A stretch of DNA of 64,000 bases from Drosophila persimilis (taxonomy: Eukaryota; Arthropoda; Insecta; Diptera; Drosophilidae): assembly GCF_003286085.1 (NCBI RefSeq), contig NW_020825294.1, positions 7,502,001 to 7,566,000 of the forward strand. The letters run 5' to 3'. Made by a program: the position numbers and the translations under genes. This document shows, in pieces, positions 1 to 11,886 of the stretch. Under the pieces are notes generated by a model. It was not told the origin of the DNA. It searched no databases and saw nothing but the letters and a program-made list of their open reading frames with translations. Every line of letters begins with the position of its first letter. The stretch's first letter is position 1.

Positions 1-2556
1 TTTACACTTCTTTTCATATTCAACCTCTAAAGGATATAAAAACTTCAGTGTCCAATTGTATTTACATTTTACTCTCACAAATAACTTTCCTATGCATAGG
101 ATAGATACATACAATAGCTATAGTAAAAAAAAACATACTTGATGTTGTCAATTGTTTATTATGCAGAATCCCAAGTCCCGTATTTATTCTGCTGTGCTTT
201 TACTGGCCAAACAATGTAGCAACTATGCCAATACAAAAATGTGAACATTTATTGAATTGATATTCGAATTTAAGCAGAATATCGTAATCTAGTTAATAGT
301 GCGCTATCAAAACGTTTACCTTATTAAATTTACACTTAACAAGACTATCATAGCTACACGAATTAATAACTATTGATTAATAACAAAATAGAGGGCTAAT
401 GTCGCCTGCAAATTAAATCATTCCATTATTTTCACCAAATTAAACACAGATGGATGGTCACTGAGCACTTTAGCAAAGTAAAATGGAAACCTCCTCTTAA
501 TGGATGTGATAATTTGCACTATTTTAATTAACTGCTTATGTATGGCCCACATAACTAATTAAAGCCAGGAATTTTTCAGAGTCTGAATATACATACCCAA
601 TATATGAGAATTAAATCTAATAAATGCGATTAATTATTTGTGTAATTTTTTCAAATCTCAATTCAAATAATTCGTAAATCTTTCAGTACCATTTTTAAAT
701 CGCATTAAAAGCATAAAAAATAATAGAATAGTTTGAGGAACTCTAGTACTACTCTTCGGCCTTTAAAGATTTAATTCGATTGTTTTACGCCCATCGATTT
801 TTATGATTATTTTCCTTCAAAGAACTTTGTTATGAAACGATTGAATATTTATAATATAAAAGCCTGAAGCACACGCAGCGACAAAGATTATTTGCAGTGG
901 GCGGATTTAAAATATTTTGGCTATATTTTACATGCAACATTATTTTATTTCATCCTTTGGTGTGAAAGAAGAATTTAAAGAATGTTTTATATAGCACGAG
1001 TAAAATTTTTTCTATTGAAGTTCAAAAAATGCGTCCACTCTTCTTTTTTGAAATGAACACATAAAAAATTCGTTGAATTTAAAATTATATTATGATGTAC
1101 AATTTGTAACACTTGAGCTTTTTACAATATACAGAAGTGTTTTATTAATTGCTGGATTACAATTTATAAATACTAATTAGCTATTTATTTGCTCATAGCT
1201 CCGGTCAGCCACGAATCCGAAGACCAGTGAAAACGCCATTTGATTAATGACACCAAAGCCGTAAAATGCGATGTATCCAAAGTTATTGTCGGGGGACACA
1301 AGAGAAAAAAAAATCCATTTGCTAACAGCAATTTTTAATTAAAAATCGACCTTTGATGCGATGGAAGAGGCCCAGCGATAGACCCAAAGCCAATTTCTCC
1401 AACGCGGACTGACAATTCCTGCAAATGGAATGTCCACGGATAGGTTTGGCGTTGGCGTTGGCTGTGGCTCTTCCGGTTCTGGATCTGGTCGAGGCAGAGT
1501 ACACAAACATTTCCGCTTTTCAAAAATTGCTCTCATTTTTCGGCTGAACGGCCGAGCGACCCACCGGCGTTTCCTGGCGTTGATGTCTGGCGACCGACGA
1601 CCAGCTGATAAGCAAAACTGGAAAAAATGCGGTGCTACACCCTCAGACATTCTGTTGAACTATAAAAAATTGTTACAAAGTTTTTGTTGCCATTTTTTCG
1701 GGCATGTTTTGTTACAAGTACAACAACAGTTATATAGTAGCGAAAGAAACCAATATTTGCATACTTAAATGGACGCGCATTAAATCCAATAAGAGTACAA
1801 TGTCTGTCCAGGTGGTGCAATGAAGGGCATTGAGATGTATTCAAATTCTTATCAGGGATTCGATCTGGCGGACTCTATATTTTTTATGATTTTTCTTTAT
1901 TAATGATTCTACCTTAATTCTGACAGATATTTTGTTCCATTGCTAACCTTAATCCATATGTGCTTTGTTTTGACATCTCACATGGTTTTGACACATTACA
2001 GCAGCCACATTTCAAACAAACGAGAAAAGAAGGCGCAAACTGCCGTAGTGTAAAAACAATTCCCATACGTTTTCGCATTTTTTTAACAAAGCGACTGTCC
2101 GGTCCGGTAAATATATCTCATTATTTTTAATGCAAATTTATATTGAATGTAATGCAATCAAGTGTCTCACGTTGACATTGATGTAATTAAAAAACTTTCG
2201 CGGCCATTAAAATGCAATTTTGTGGGCTTCATATTATTATGCCTCAGGGCCATTAAATTCGTTAAAATTTTGACTTGGCAAGGGACCTACCAGCACTCTC
2301 TGTACGTAATGCTGTCTGTATGGTTTCAAGTTCAGTTTGGCTCTCAATTTATCTCAGTCTCAATTGCTGATGTGATAGCAAAATTGATGGCAGCAGCAAC
2401 AGAAGTCGCAACAGAGGAGAGGCTCCCGACACCCCAGAAACCCCAGTACTGCTAAATCTTGATACTCGTTGGTTTTACGTTTTCAGCTTTTTTCCTTTTT
2501 TTGCTCTGGCAATTCAGTTGGAACGCACAGACACTGACAGAGACAGCGACAAAGAC

Positions 2557-2573
2557 AGAGAGAGAGAGAGAGA
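2557..2573. repeat. (GA)n dinucleotide run
   Basis: An uninterrupted GA run lies downstream of a looser GACA-rich stretch. GA runs of this kind can bind GAGA factor or CLAMP in flies, but nothing nearby shows promoter or boundary structure, so only the repeat itself is supported. Confidence 0.7.
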
Positions 2574-2954
2574 CATATATGTAGCGCCAATCATACAGGC
2601 AGCCTTTTGCTGCAATTTGTTCTTCGCTGCCTTTATCCTTTATGCAATTTGTCTTTATGAGCCACGCTTTTTGCTCACTTTGTTCGGTTTTGCTCTCTGC
2701 TCTGGAGCTCCGTGGCACGCGGCTTGCAACTTTGAGTGGTTGGCGGCCATGAGATATGCCCGACTTTACATACGTTGCCTGTCTTTTAAGTCTCCACTCT
2801 CGTCTTAATTTTGATGGTCTTTAAATTTCCCCGAAACAGAAAGCTTCATGGATGGCTTCATGGATTCGGATGCTCAGTTTCTCATTCGGCAGTTCCTGAA
2901 TATTGAAAAGACAACGCCCAGTAATTTGAAGATTATAAATCCCAAACATACTCG

Positions 2955-2974
2955 TGCACCCCCTAGGGGGTGCA
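2955..2974. repeat. 20-bp perfect palindrome
   Basis: The sequence is identical to its own reverse complement over 20 bp. It has a C5/G5 core around a central CTAG and TGCA at both ends. Pairing does not extend beyond the 20 bp, since the flanking G and T do not pair. There is no spacer, so it would form a cruciform only poorly. A dimeric protein-binding site is possible but nothing nearby supports it. Confidence 0.85.
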
Positions 2975-3614
2975 TTTACCCAAATTATTCATCACTCAAG
3001 GGCCCAGGGATCCGGGGCTGTCCTAGCGGCCCTCAGTCAGTTGCCAACGTTACACATTCATCATCCAGTTGGCTGCTCGGATCCGTTGTCATTGTCCTAA
3101 ATGCAGGTAGCCATCGCCGCGGCAGCTTGGGGTGTGAAAACAATTTCAAGCGGCTTAGCGAGTCAATCATCAAATTGCATACAGGGTCCCACCTGACTTG
3201 ATGATAACTTAATTGATGGATACGTTAATTGGTCTTCTACTGGTATCCCAGCATATCTGGGTATTTTCTTTGTTAAGTAAAATACATCCCTTCATAGAGA
3301 CTCTAATTTACTCTCGCGCTACATTTGCTTATCCAAATAGATCCCCAAATAAACAATGTTTTATTTGGGTTACTATTTTCGCGTAACATTCATAATTTTC
3401 TTCCCGTCACTCATTTGGCCTTCGTCATTGTGCGTCCCATAGATACATTTTTTTTCTTTTTCTCTTTCATAAAGGAAACTTTTGTTGGCTATTTGTATAT
3501 GAAGACAAATCGAAAATGGCAAAAAATATGATTTATTACCCGCCAAGAAAATGGCCACGAAAAGGGCAACAGAAATTGGTAACAAAAAAACGTGGTTTAT
3601 CCAAAGGCACGTAG

Positions 3615-3744
3615 ACATTCGGAATAAAAGATTTGCCTCGCTACAACTCTATTAAATGGTTATTATAAATATGTGAATGACATTCGGAATAAAAGATTTG
3701 CCTCGCTACAACTCTATTAAATGGTTAATATAAATATGTGAATG
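3615..3744. repeat. 65-bp direct tandem duplication
   Basis: Two adjacent 65-bp units (3615-3679 and 3680-3744) are identical apart from one base: TTATT against TTAAT near the end of the unit. The unit starts with ACATTCGG and ends with GTGAATG. Near-identity means the duplication is young or was recently homogenised. No microhomology longer than about 2 bp flanks the junction, which fits slippage or unequal exchange. Confidence 0.95.
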
Positions 3745-6700
3745 ACTTTAAGCCGACCTAATTTATTTTTCAGGAATTACGTCAAATATTTGCTGAGCAC
3801 TTTCGTTCCTTACAGCCCCCTTCAGTTCCTTGAAACAAAAGTTCATGAAAGTCAATTGCTAGGGGCCGTTTAAAAGTTCCCATGAAAAGGTGAACATTTC
3901 TTAACGTTGTAACTACTTGTTGGACTGTTGGCCAGCGGCATTTTCAAGTGTAATATAGGTCGCCCCTGCAGAAATAAATAATCTAGATGTGGAATAAAAA
4001 GCTCATTTAATGATTTCCATTAGGCCACTCGTTTTCTAAGCACATCTAATTTGGAACAATTCGAGAGGATCCCTGCTCTTTGGCTCCCCAGTCCAAGGGT
4101 GCAGGACATGCATGTCCCTGAAAAAGGGGCAAAAGTTATGCTTTTCTTATGAGCACACAAGCTGCGGCATGTCTCACAGTTAAACAGTTGCTCTCGACCA
4201 GCCAGGACATTGTTTTGCCACGCTTTTATTATACACTTTCAGAGGGTATTGCGATTATGCCTAGACTCTAGACTCTGTGGAACGCAGATAACTTAATAGA
4301 ATTAACAAAAGACTCAATTAAGGCAAATCCTTCTTCTAGTATCTGTGGAGAGGAGGATCCACGTTTTAAGGATCTCCCTCTGAAGTCTCGCAAAGTATAT
4401 GAAATCGTAAGAAATTCTAGTTCTGAAAGTGTGTTATAAATTTCGGCCAATCCATATACTATGTTTTCGTTGTTGTTGGGCTTGGTTTTTATCCCTTGTG
4501 GCTCCTTGGGACATTTACTTTTATTGTGCGACTGGTTCAAGGTTCAGGCACTTTGACTATGACGTTAGTTCTAGTGGCAAATACAACGATGGCTGCAGGC
4601 CAGGCCCGGCCAGGCCAGGGCAGAACGAGAGTCCTTCTAACGTGGCTACATTTATGAGCAGAAGGATCTGCAATTGTCGTTTCGCCCTGTGTGCTGGCTG
4701 GCAATGGCAGCCAGAAAGGAGATGTTAAGTGGAACCTGTACTACTTGCAAGATACTAGCGCTCTCTAGCCCGGCTCGTTGTTATGTTATCTTAATGCGGA
4801 AGCTTCCCAGCCCGGAAGTGGCACAAAGAACTTCAAGCAAGTAGTCGGAGTATTAATTCTTCGTTTTATTCGAATACTACATTCGGCGAACATTCAGCTT
4901 TAAACGTTTTATGTGGTAGAGTGCCACCCAACCACCTACCCCAGACCGGAGCCAAGTAAGAAGTGCCCAAGTGGGGGAAACACGTGCCCAAAGTTTATCA
5001 GCTTGTAAGGCGGCAAAGGCACAGACGGCCCTGTCATTGGGCCGTCAGCTGTCAACGGTCTCATTCGTTTTTTGCCGAACTCCGCCATTGTTCAGTTGTC
5101 TCCGGCATTAGCGGACAGGAAGTCAGCTGTTGGCCTGTGCGCTGTGGCATAAACTAAACAAAGACATGCCGCATGACTCCTCCTCATCGCACTCATTCTA
5201 GAAGATGGAGAGTTGCAGGATTTGAGCTGAAATTCAGGGATGACCAACAAACAAACTGTTTATGTTAAGGAAGTCACGTAAAGTGTCGCGTTCCTATGAA
5301 ACCCACAGGAGAACTAGCTCGAAAAAAAGCCAAGCCGAATAACGACAACCAGCCGTAGGACAGGAGGTCGTCTGTTCCCAACTTAATCATCATCATCTGC
5401 CTTTGGCCTTTAAGATTCTTTGTTAGTGGCAGATTTTCTAACCTTAATTTACAATTTAAAGTTAGATTTGATCGTAAATCTCCACTCGACCCTTTCCTGG
5501 TATATTCATGGGAATTTCTAATTGCGTTTCCCTAATTAAAGTGCGGCTCTCACACTCCACCTAACTCGTTGGTAACCACCGCGGGACTAAGCCTAAGACC
5601 AAGACTATTATGAGCACTTTTGGGAAAAGTCCTCGGCTCGGCGAGGCATGGGGCTTTGGTTCTCCGGCTGGGCATTGTTCCAGGGTTATTTATCAAATGA
5701 GAAGAGCCATTTTTGAGACGCTGGCATTATGTTGATTGGCTTGCCTCAGGCCACAGGGCAATGAACTGCTGAAAAAATGGAAATGCGGATAAGGATTTGC
5801 GTGAAGCAATACAAAAATCGTACCCTGTGGGTTTTCATTTCTAGCTTAGTAGTTTTTTACTATTTTCCATTAGTACTCCATAATAAAAGTCCATAATCGT
5901 CACGGATAACAGCCTTAACGGCCTTAACAGTCTCATCAAACATGTTTTGTTTGTCACTAGAGGGGTCCTCAATCATTGAAGCATAGCAATAGTCGAAAGA
6001 AAGGCTTTGAAAGTAAACATAAAATATTAAACATGCATAATGACAAATTTGGTAGCCATTAGGGCAAATGGCTTCCATCTCGCATATGGAGGGCCTTAAA
6101 GTCTTGCCGTTAATTAGGGAAAGTAAAATTGTAAGTCACTGGGAAAATGATAACCCCTTATCCACCTTTAACCCTCGCACGTGTTCCCTTTTTTGTGTGG
6201 GTTTTACGAGTGTCCCATTAACGCATCGCAAAGCTGCTAAGTTTTGCATAATTAGAAATGTCTTACGACACACACCCTCATAAGTAAATGGTGTCTCTGT
6301 CTACCGTCCTTTCACGCACAAAGGTAATACAAATTACACATACCATTATGCCGAAAGAATAGCCCTGGGACTGGGACTGTCCCCGCACTGAATCCCTACT
6401 GTAACTGATAGCTATGTTTACTCAGATGCCGCAGACACCATTTCCCTGTCCGGACACTCTCTGGGGCATCCACAAACAAGTGGCTAAGTGGCTGAACCTT
6501 GAATCACGTGCTAAGAGCAGTGTGGCTGAAGGTTGCTCTACTTGTTTGGGGTTTTTAGTTACACAAAAGTTGGAACCTTTGTGTAGCTGCCCGGTAATTA
6601 AAAGTATTTCAAGTGCCCTTTACACTTTAAGGAGAATAAAGGTTAGTATGTTTATTCGAATTTTTTGAATAATACTTTGATATTTTCCTTCATTAAATTG

Positions 6701-9700
6701 TTTTCCTAACATCTAATTAACGAGAATTTACAGTGTAACCTTAATTTATTTTGGAAAATGCTTTTCTTCTCTGCATTTGTGTAAAATTTCCTCTTTATAC
6801 ATTTTTTTTTGTTTTTCACAAATTAGCCCAATTATTTCCTACATTCGATTCTTTTTTCGTTGCTAAGCCCGCAGGCAAGTCGATTTTTTTCCCATTATTA
6901 CGAAAATTATTGTGGCCATAATTTGTTTGCAATTTGTTTGCCAAATTTATTTGTTCTAATTTGCATTTTGGGGAGTATTTACATATTGTTCATTTTTATT
7001 ACACAAATCGAATTAAATCGGAAGGGCCTGTCTGGAATGGCTATGTCTATGCCTAATGGCTAGCCGTCTTTGTCTGTAAGCCAATATTTGTGGAGTGCGT
7101 GTGGGGTAAAGCTCTTAGGAGTGTCTGATGGCGTCTGCCACGACAAAAAGATAATATTTATCCAAGCCCCAGTCTGGCCTTGGCCGTTATTGGCTGGCTG
7201 TTTCTATTTGTGTGTTGACCTTGTTAAATCCCAATTTTGCTTGCACATTTTGGAATTGATAATATTTGTATTCTTAATTCGAAGGACAAGGTATGTAATA
7301 AGATTATTTTAAGCATTGCTATCAAATGGAATCCTTTTTTTGGGTGGACATTTTCACCCTCCTTTAATGGGACAAGCCATTTTCAGCACAGTCAAATATG
7401 TGGCTGGGATTTTAATTAAAATTTATATTAAAATTCTGATTACGTGTCCTCTATGTATGTAAGTACATACATCTATGTATATCTGTGTTTCCAGCTGTCG
7501 GCTATATCTAAATGTGTGCCCTGAAAAAGATGACAGCTTTGGGGCTGGTTTCATTTTGTTTTTGCCATGATTTTTTCTATTTTACGTCACTATTTTCCCA
7601 GAACCATTTTTAGTAGGTTTTTCATATCCATAACAATTTTCGGCTCATAATGAGAGGTGGGTTTTGTGTAGCTTTTCGCGCAACTAAGTCTTTAATTTTT
7701 GGGAACATTTTTATGGAAACAGTCTTACTCTGATGTTCGTTCTTTGACAGAACCTAATAATTTGCCATCCCTGTCTCTGCGTTTTCCTGCCAGTTAAGTT
7801 TCGAGCTGCTCTGTGACCTCTTTGGCGCCTATCTGGAATTTGTGTGTTCCTTCTGGTTGCTGTAGTGTTTTTGCCGTTTCCTTTCCGTATCCGGAATCGA
7901 TTTAAGTTTTGTAGGAAAATTTTTAATTAAATACTGAAGAGACATGTACAAGGCTTGACAACTCTTGTGCGTTATTGAAGCCACCCCTTGTATGAACACT
8001 TGAATATTCATACGCCACGTTGACCAGACCACGTCCTGACGCAAAACACCAGACACGCACAGACATCGGTTAAATGTTGTAAAAATAAATAAATAAATGA
8101 ATGAGTGAGAGGTGGGGAATGCGCGACAGAGAAGGGAGTGTGAAAGTGCCATCGACAGAGATAACGAGAGGGAGAGAGAGGGAGAGAGATAAAACATGGC
8201 ACGAAGTATTTGTTTTGTGCGCAAATAAACGGAAAGAATAAAATCTCAGAGTGAAACAATAAGCGGAGACAGTGCCATGTGCTGTTTCGTCCCGAATTAT
8301 ATACTCGTAAGTGGGTATTATAATGTGACAATAACGAACCACTTCATATATGTACCATATAATACTTGGCAGAAGGTTCACGCGAAAATCTCTTGAAATT
8401 GCGAGCCGAGCGTCAATTAACTCTGACAGATGCCACAGCACAGACATCTGCTCGGACTGGTGTTTGTTTATGAATTATGAAGGAGGTCTTTTGGTGGGGA
8501 AAAAGCAAAGAAGAAATATTAAAAGGGAAAATGTGGAAAAATATCAATATAATATAATGTACAATTCTATGGAAAAATATGCATAAAATCAATTGTTTTG
8601 AGATTTCTCAATAATGAAATTAAAGAAAATTGGGAAGAAAATGTTAAATTTAAAGCCATTTTTTTGAATGCCGTTCGCGTACTTATGTTCCCAGAAATGT
8701 AAGAATTTAAAGATCCTTTTTGTTTATAGGGGGAACTTAAATTTATTTTTACTAAGAATCATGTTTTTTGATATATTTGCAATGCAGATGTTTCTGTAAA
8801 AATGTCTTTAAAAGCTTTCATTGCGTCACAAGGAAGATGCCCCACTTTTTGTTGCAGAGATTCACGAGTACTCGTACTATCTGCTTGCCGGCGTAAAGGT
8901 GTGTCTGTTGGTTAGGTTTCATCGTTGCCTACTCAATCTCACTTTATTGATGGACAGTCTGTGCGCCTCCATTATGATTTGATGGGTTTTCACTGGTCTG
9001 TGTCACACACTGCGTATGCGTATTACTTGACACATGGGGCAGATGGAGCCCTAATGAAGTTTCAGGCTCAATGCATGTCATTTGGGTGCACTAAAAGCTT
9101 TTCCACTTCTGGGTAGAAGTGCTCATATCTATCACCCTGACACCACTCCTTGTGTGGTCTCTTCGGTGTGTGAATGCAGTCGAGTAATACTGAACGCTGA
9201 ATGGTGAATGGTGAGAAGTAAAATGAGAAGTTAATCAAGCAGAACATACCAATATTTCAAAGTGGTAACATAAGACGTGTCTGTTGTCTTATGGCATCCA
9301 TGCCACGTAGTATTTTCCCTCCACCTCAGACACATATGGCTGGTTGGCCAAGAATTTCAAAGTCATAAGGACAACCCGGTAAAGTTTTAAAGGAAGCATT
9401 GGCCTACCCCCTTTTATGGCGGGATCAAACCCACAAAAATTCCTTTGGCAAATACGATGGAGATGGTGGAGATGCAGGAGCGGACTTTAACACGATTTGG
9501 TCCCTTTGCCCCATGTGTCGTTGAAGTAATTGAAATGCGAATGCAACTTCCACTCGTCATGCGTCTCTGGAAAAGTTCAATTGCATTTTAATGAACATTT
9601 TCGGCTGTCGCTACGCTGCTGTCCGAGCTGGAAAGTTCGAAAGTTCTGTTTCCCTCGAGTTTTCAGAAAGAAATAAATAAATACGATGCCATGTCCGTAA

Positions 9701-11369
9701 CTTTGTCTGTCTAGGCCTCTGTGCTGTGCCCTGGAGTACTGAGTACTTTCTGGCATTGGTATGGCAAACAAATGCACTTCGGGCTAAACCAGTGTTTATG
9801 CAAGCCCCCGATAGGCTGTGTGTCAGTTTGTCCACGGGTTAGTCCTATTCCTGACCTCATTCCTCCTCCATCTCCGACTGGTACTTGCTGTGGCAACGGG
9901 AAAAATACAAGCCAGTTGACATTGCCAGAGGCTTCTGGAGTAGGTCGTGGTCCTCTGGGTCACATAATGGATTTCCATGCTGCTTCCTACTGTCTGCCGT
10001 ATGCTGTCTGCCGTCTGCTCGTATGCCTTATCCAAGTCAAGATTGTCCATTATTTCCAAATGCCATTTGGGCAATCAATTTGTGTTAGAACCAATAAACA
10101 CAATTTAAGCCAGACCAGGTCGAAGGTTGCTTGAAAGGTTTTGCCTGGGGAAAATTAGCTATCTCGTTTTGATCAAATATTCTCTTGCTGGACATGGACA
10201 GAATTGTTCATAAATATTTCACACTCAAACTTGGCAAAACTAGAGGTGACAAGAATATTTATTCCACGTAATCGACATTGAAGAGGGAATGGTAGGTTCG
10301 ATGTGAAATATGTAAGGAGCGTAGAAATACTTGCAATTATAGCGATAATCAAAAGATATCTTCTCAAAGTTGGTGCTAAGAGGCCGTAATAAATTCCCCA
10401 TGAATATTTCCGAAGGTATGTGGAATTCGAGTCATCTCAACAGCAGTATTTCCTCATGTTTCGTTTATGTCTTCCTGGACAAACTTTCGAGTTAAAGTGA
10501 GAATGGTAATTGAATTTGAATTGCATGTATGCAAAGCTACCACAGAAGCCAATGCCAATTAGGAAATTTGCATGACAATCGAAGGCATTCTTTAAATCAA
10601 GTCAACATTTTCCTATAGTTTGCGGATATGCAACGGTTTTGCATTGCGGTCCATTAAATATTTCTTTTTGAGAATTCAATGAACTGAAACGATGGCAAAC
10701 ATTGGCAGGTTTATCCAAATTATGAAATATTTTCCAGAAGAGTTGATTTGATGCAATTTTCATCGAAAATTCACAGAGAATGATCCGCCCGAGGCGTTGA
10801 AATTACCTCAATTTGCTGTTATTGATGTTTGATTTAGAAGAAATTTTTTATTTTGTTTCGTTTCAAAACTATTTGGCATGGAGTGCGTGTGCAATAGGTA
10901 GGACCCCGCCATAGGGGATATGCGTCTATGTGCAGGCGTTGATTTCCCTATATTCTGACATTTTGATATCTCAAATTTGACGCTTTAAACATTGGGTGGA
11001 ACTAAAATGGCACTTGCCAAAACCTATCATTGTATGCACCTCTCAAATATTGCACCTGCATTTTACAGTTTTATCCGAGCTTCCCAAAATTCGTTGATAG
11101 AGTTGTGCTCCCCCATTGTTTCAAGGAAGTTTCAAGTTTCAAAGGAAGTTTTTAAACTGAGCTTGATAAAAAGATCTGTATAGAATCACATTCCGATTAT
11201 TTCACTTTATCAGGCAGCTGTGTCGATAGTTGTCCCTTAGAACATTAACCAGTTCAACAATCTTATCAGTAAACAAATAAACAAAACTTAGCTCCAATAC
11301 CCAGTACAACCTTTTATGTTTTCTAAATTATTTAAAAAGTGAAATTAGCCTGCACAAGCTGCTCATAAA
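3745..11369. other. Noncoding stretch, no gene recognised
   Basis: About 7.6 kb with no frame I can support. Apparent frames are short, start at non-ATG codons or are compositional (for example serine/leucine-rich frames antisense to a GA-rich tract at 8157-8190). The sequence alternates AT-rich and moderately GC-rich segments with runs of CATAAA and TTTATG type, as in ordinary fly intergenic or intronic DNA. Confidence 0.6.
8166..8190. repeat. GA-rich purine tract
   Basis: Interrupted GAGAG/GGAGAG units follow a tetranucleotide AAAT/GAAT run at about 8085-8105. It could bind GAGA factor or CLAMP, but there is no associated promoter. The long serine/leucine frames on the minus strand here are simply the antisense of this repeat. 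Confidence 0.6.
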
Positions 11370-11886
11370 ATGGCAGGTGGCGGTCATTATTGGCACGGCC
11401 ATCGGTATTCAAATATAAATTGTCAAGAAATGTACCATCTCCAAGGGGAAGGTCAGCAGTTGCCTCCAAACGAGGGACCCTGGAAATCTGCCAATATTAG
11501 TAAGAAAATGTGTGGCATCTGTAGAGCAGGGCGAGGAAGTGGCTCCAAACAAAGAACTGGAGGCATCTGTGGCGACATTTGCGAACCACGACAGCGCCGG
11601 TGATAACATAGACATGGAGTATCAACGTTTTGTCGATGTTACCGCTGACTGTGGCATGGAAAAGGAGATCGGGAAACATCACAGGGGTGTGTCCGTCTTC
11701 TATCAGAATCGCGGTGTCTTTCACGTGGTGCACAATTGGCCAAAGGTCGAGGAGAACTTTGTCAAGGCGCTGGAGTTCGATTGTCCCAATGGCATGCCCT
11801 ATTTGAGTCGGGGTCGTGCTCACACCGCCACCGTGGTCCTGAAGGAATTCTTGATCCCCCCATACCATAATCCTTATCAGAGATAA
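11370..11886 (+). pseudogene. Short coding-like ORF with one TPR-like motif, apparently frameshifted
   Basis: Function is not recognised. One frame starts at the ATG at 11370 and runs about 45 codons. A second frame is open from 11419, downstream of a stop at 11416-11418, to the TAA at 11884-11886. Its first in-frame ATG is only at 11614. The second frame has codon use typical of real fly genes, with many G or C third positions. Its last 60 residues contain a stretch around FYQNRGVFHV and KVEENFVKALEFDCPN that fits one tetratricopeptide helix pair. Joining both frames needs one frameshift near 11495-11512. A short intron there would be only about 24 bp, too small to be real. The likeliest reading is a decayed gene or retrocopy of about 165 residues. 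A real 90-residue gene from 11614, or an exon of a longer spliced gene, remains possible. Confidence 0.4.

Larger units (their letters stand above)
1..3614. other. Noncoding AT-rich stretch, no gene recognised
   Basis: No open frame here has homology I recognise or a convincing codon pattern. The frames of about 90-117 codons around 1339-1768 and 2452-3201 overlap on opposite strands and lack splice or domain support. The stretch holds a short GA dinucleotide run (about 2557-2573) and a 20-bp palindrome (2955-2974), which are listed separately. It may be intergenic DNA or part of a long intron; the sequence does not decide this. Confidence 0.6.

Noticed and set aside
11496..11521. Possible tiny intron resolving the frame change at 11370-11886
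   Set aside because: GT to AG distance is only about 24 bp, well below the minimum fly intron.
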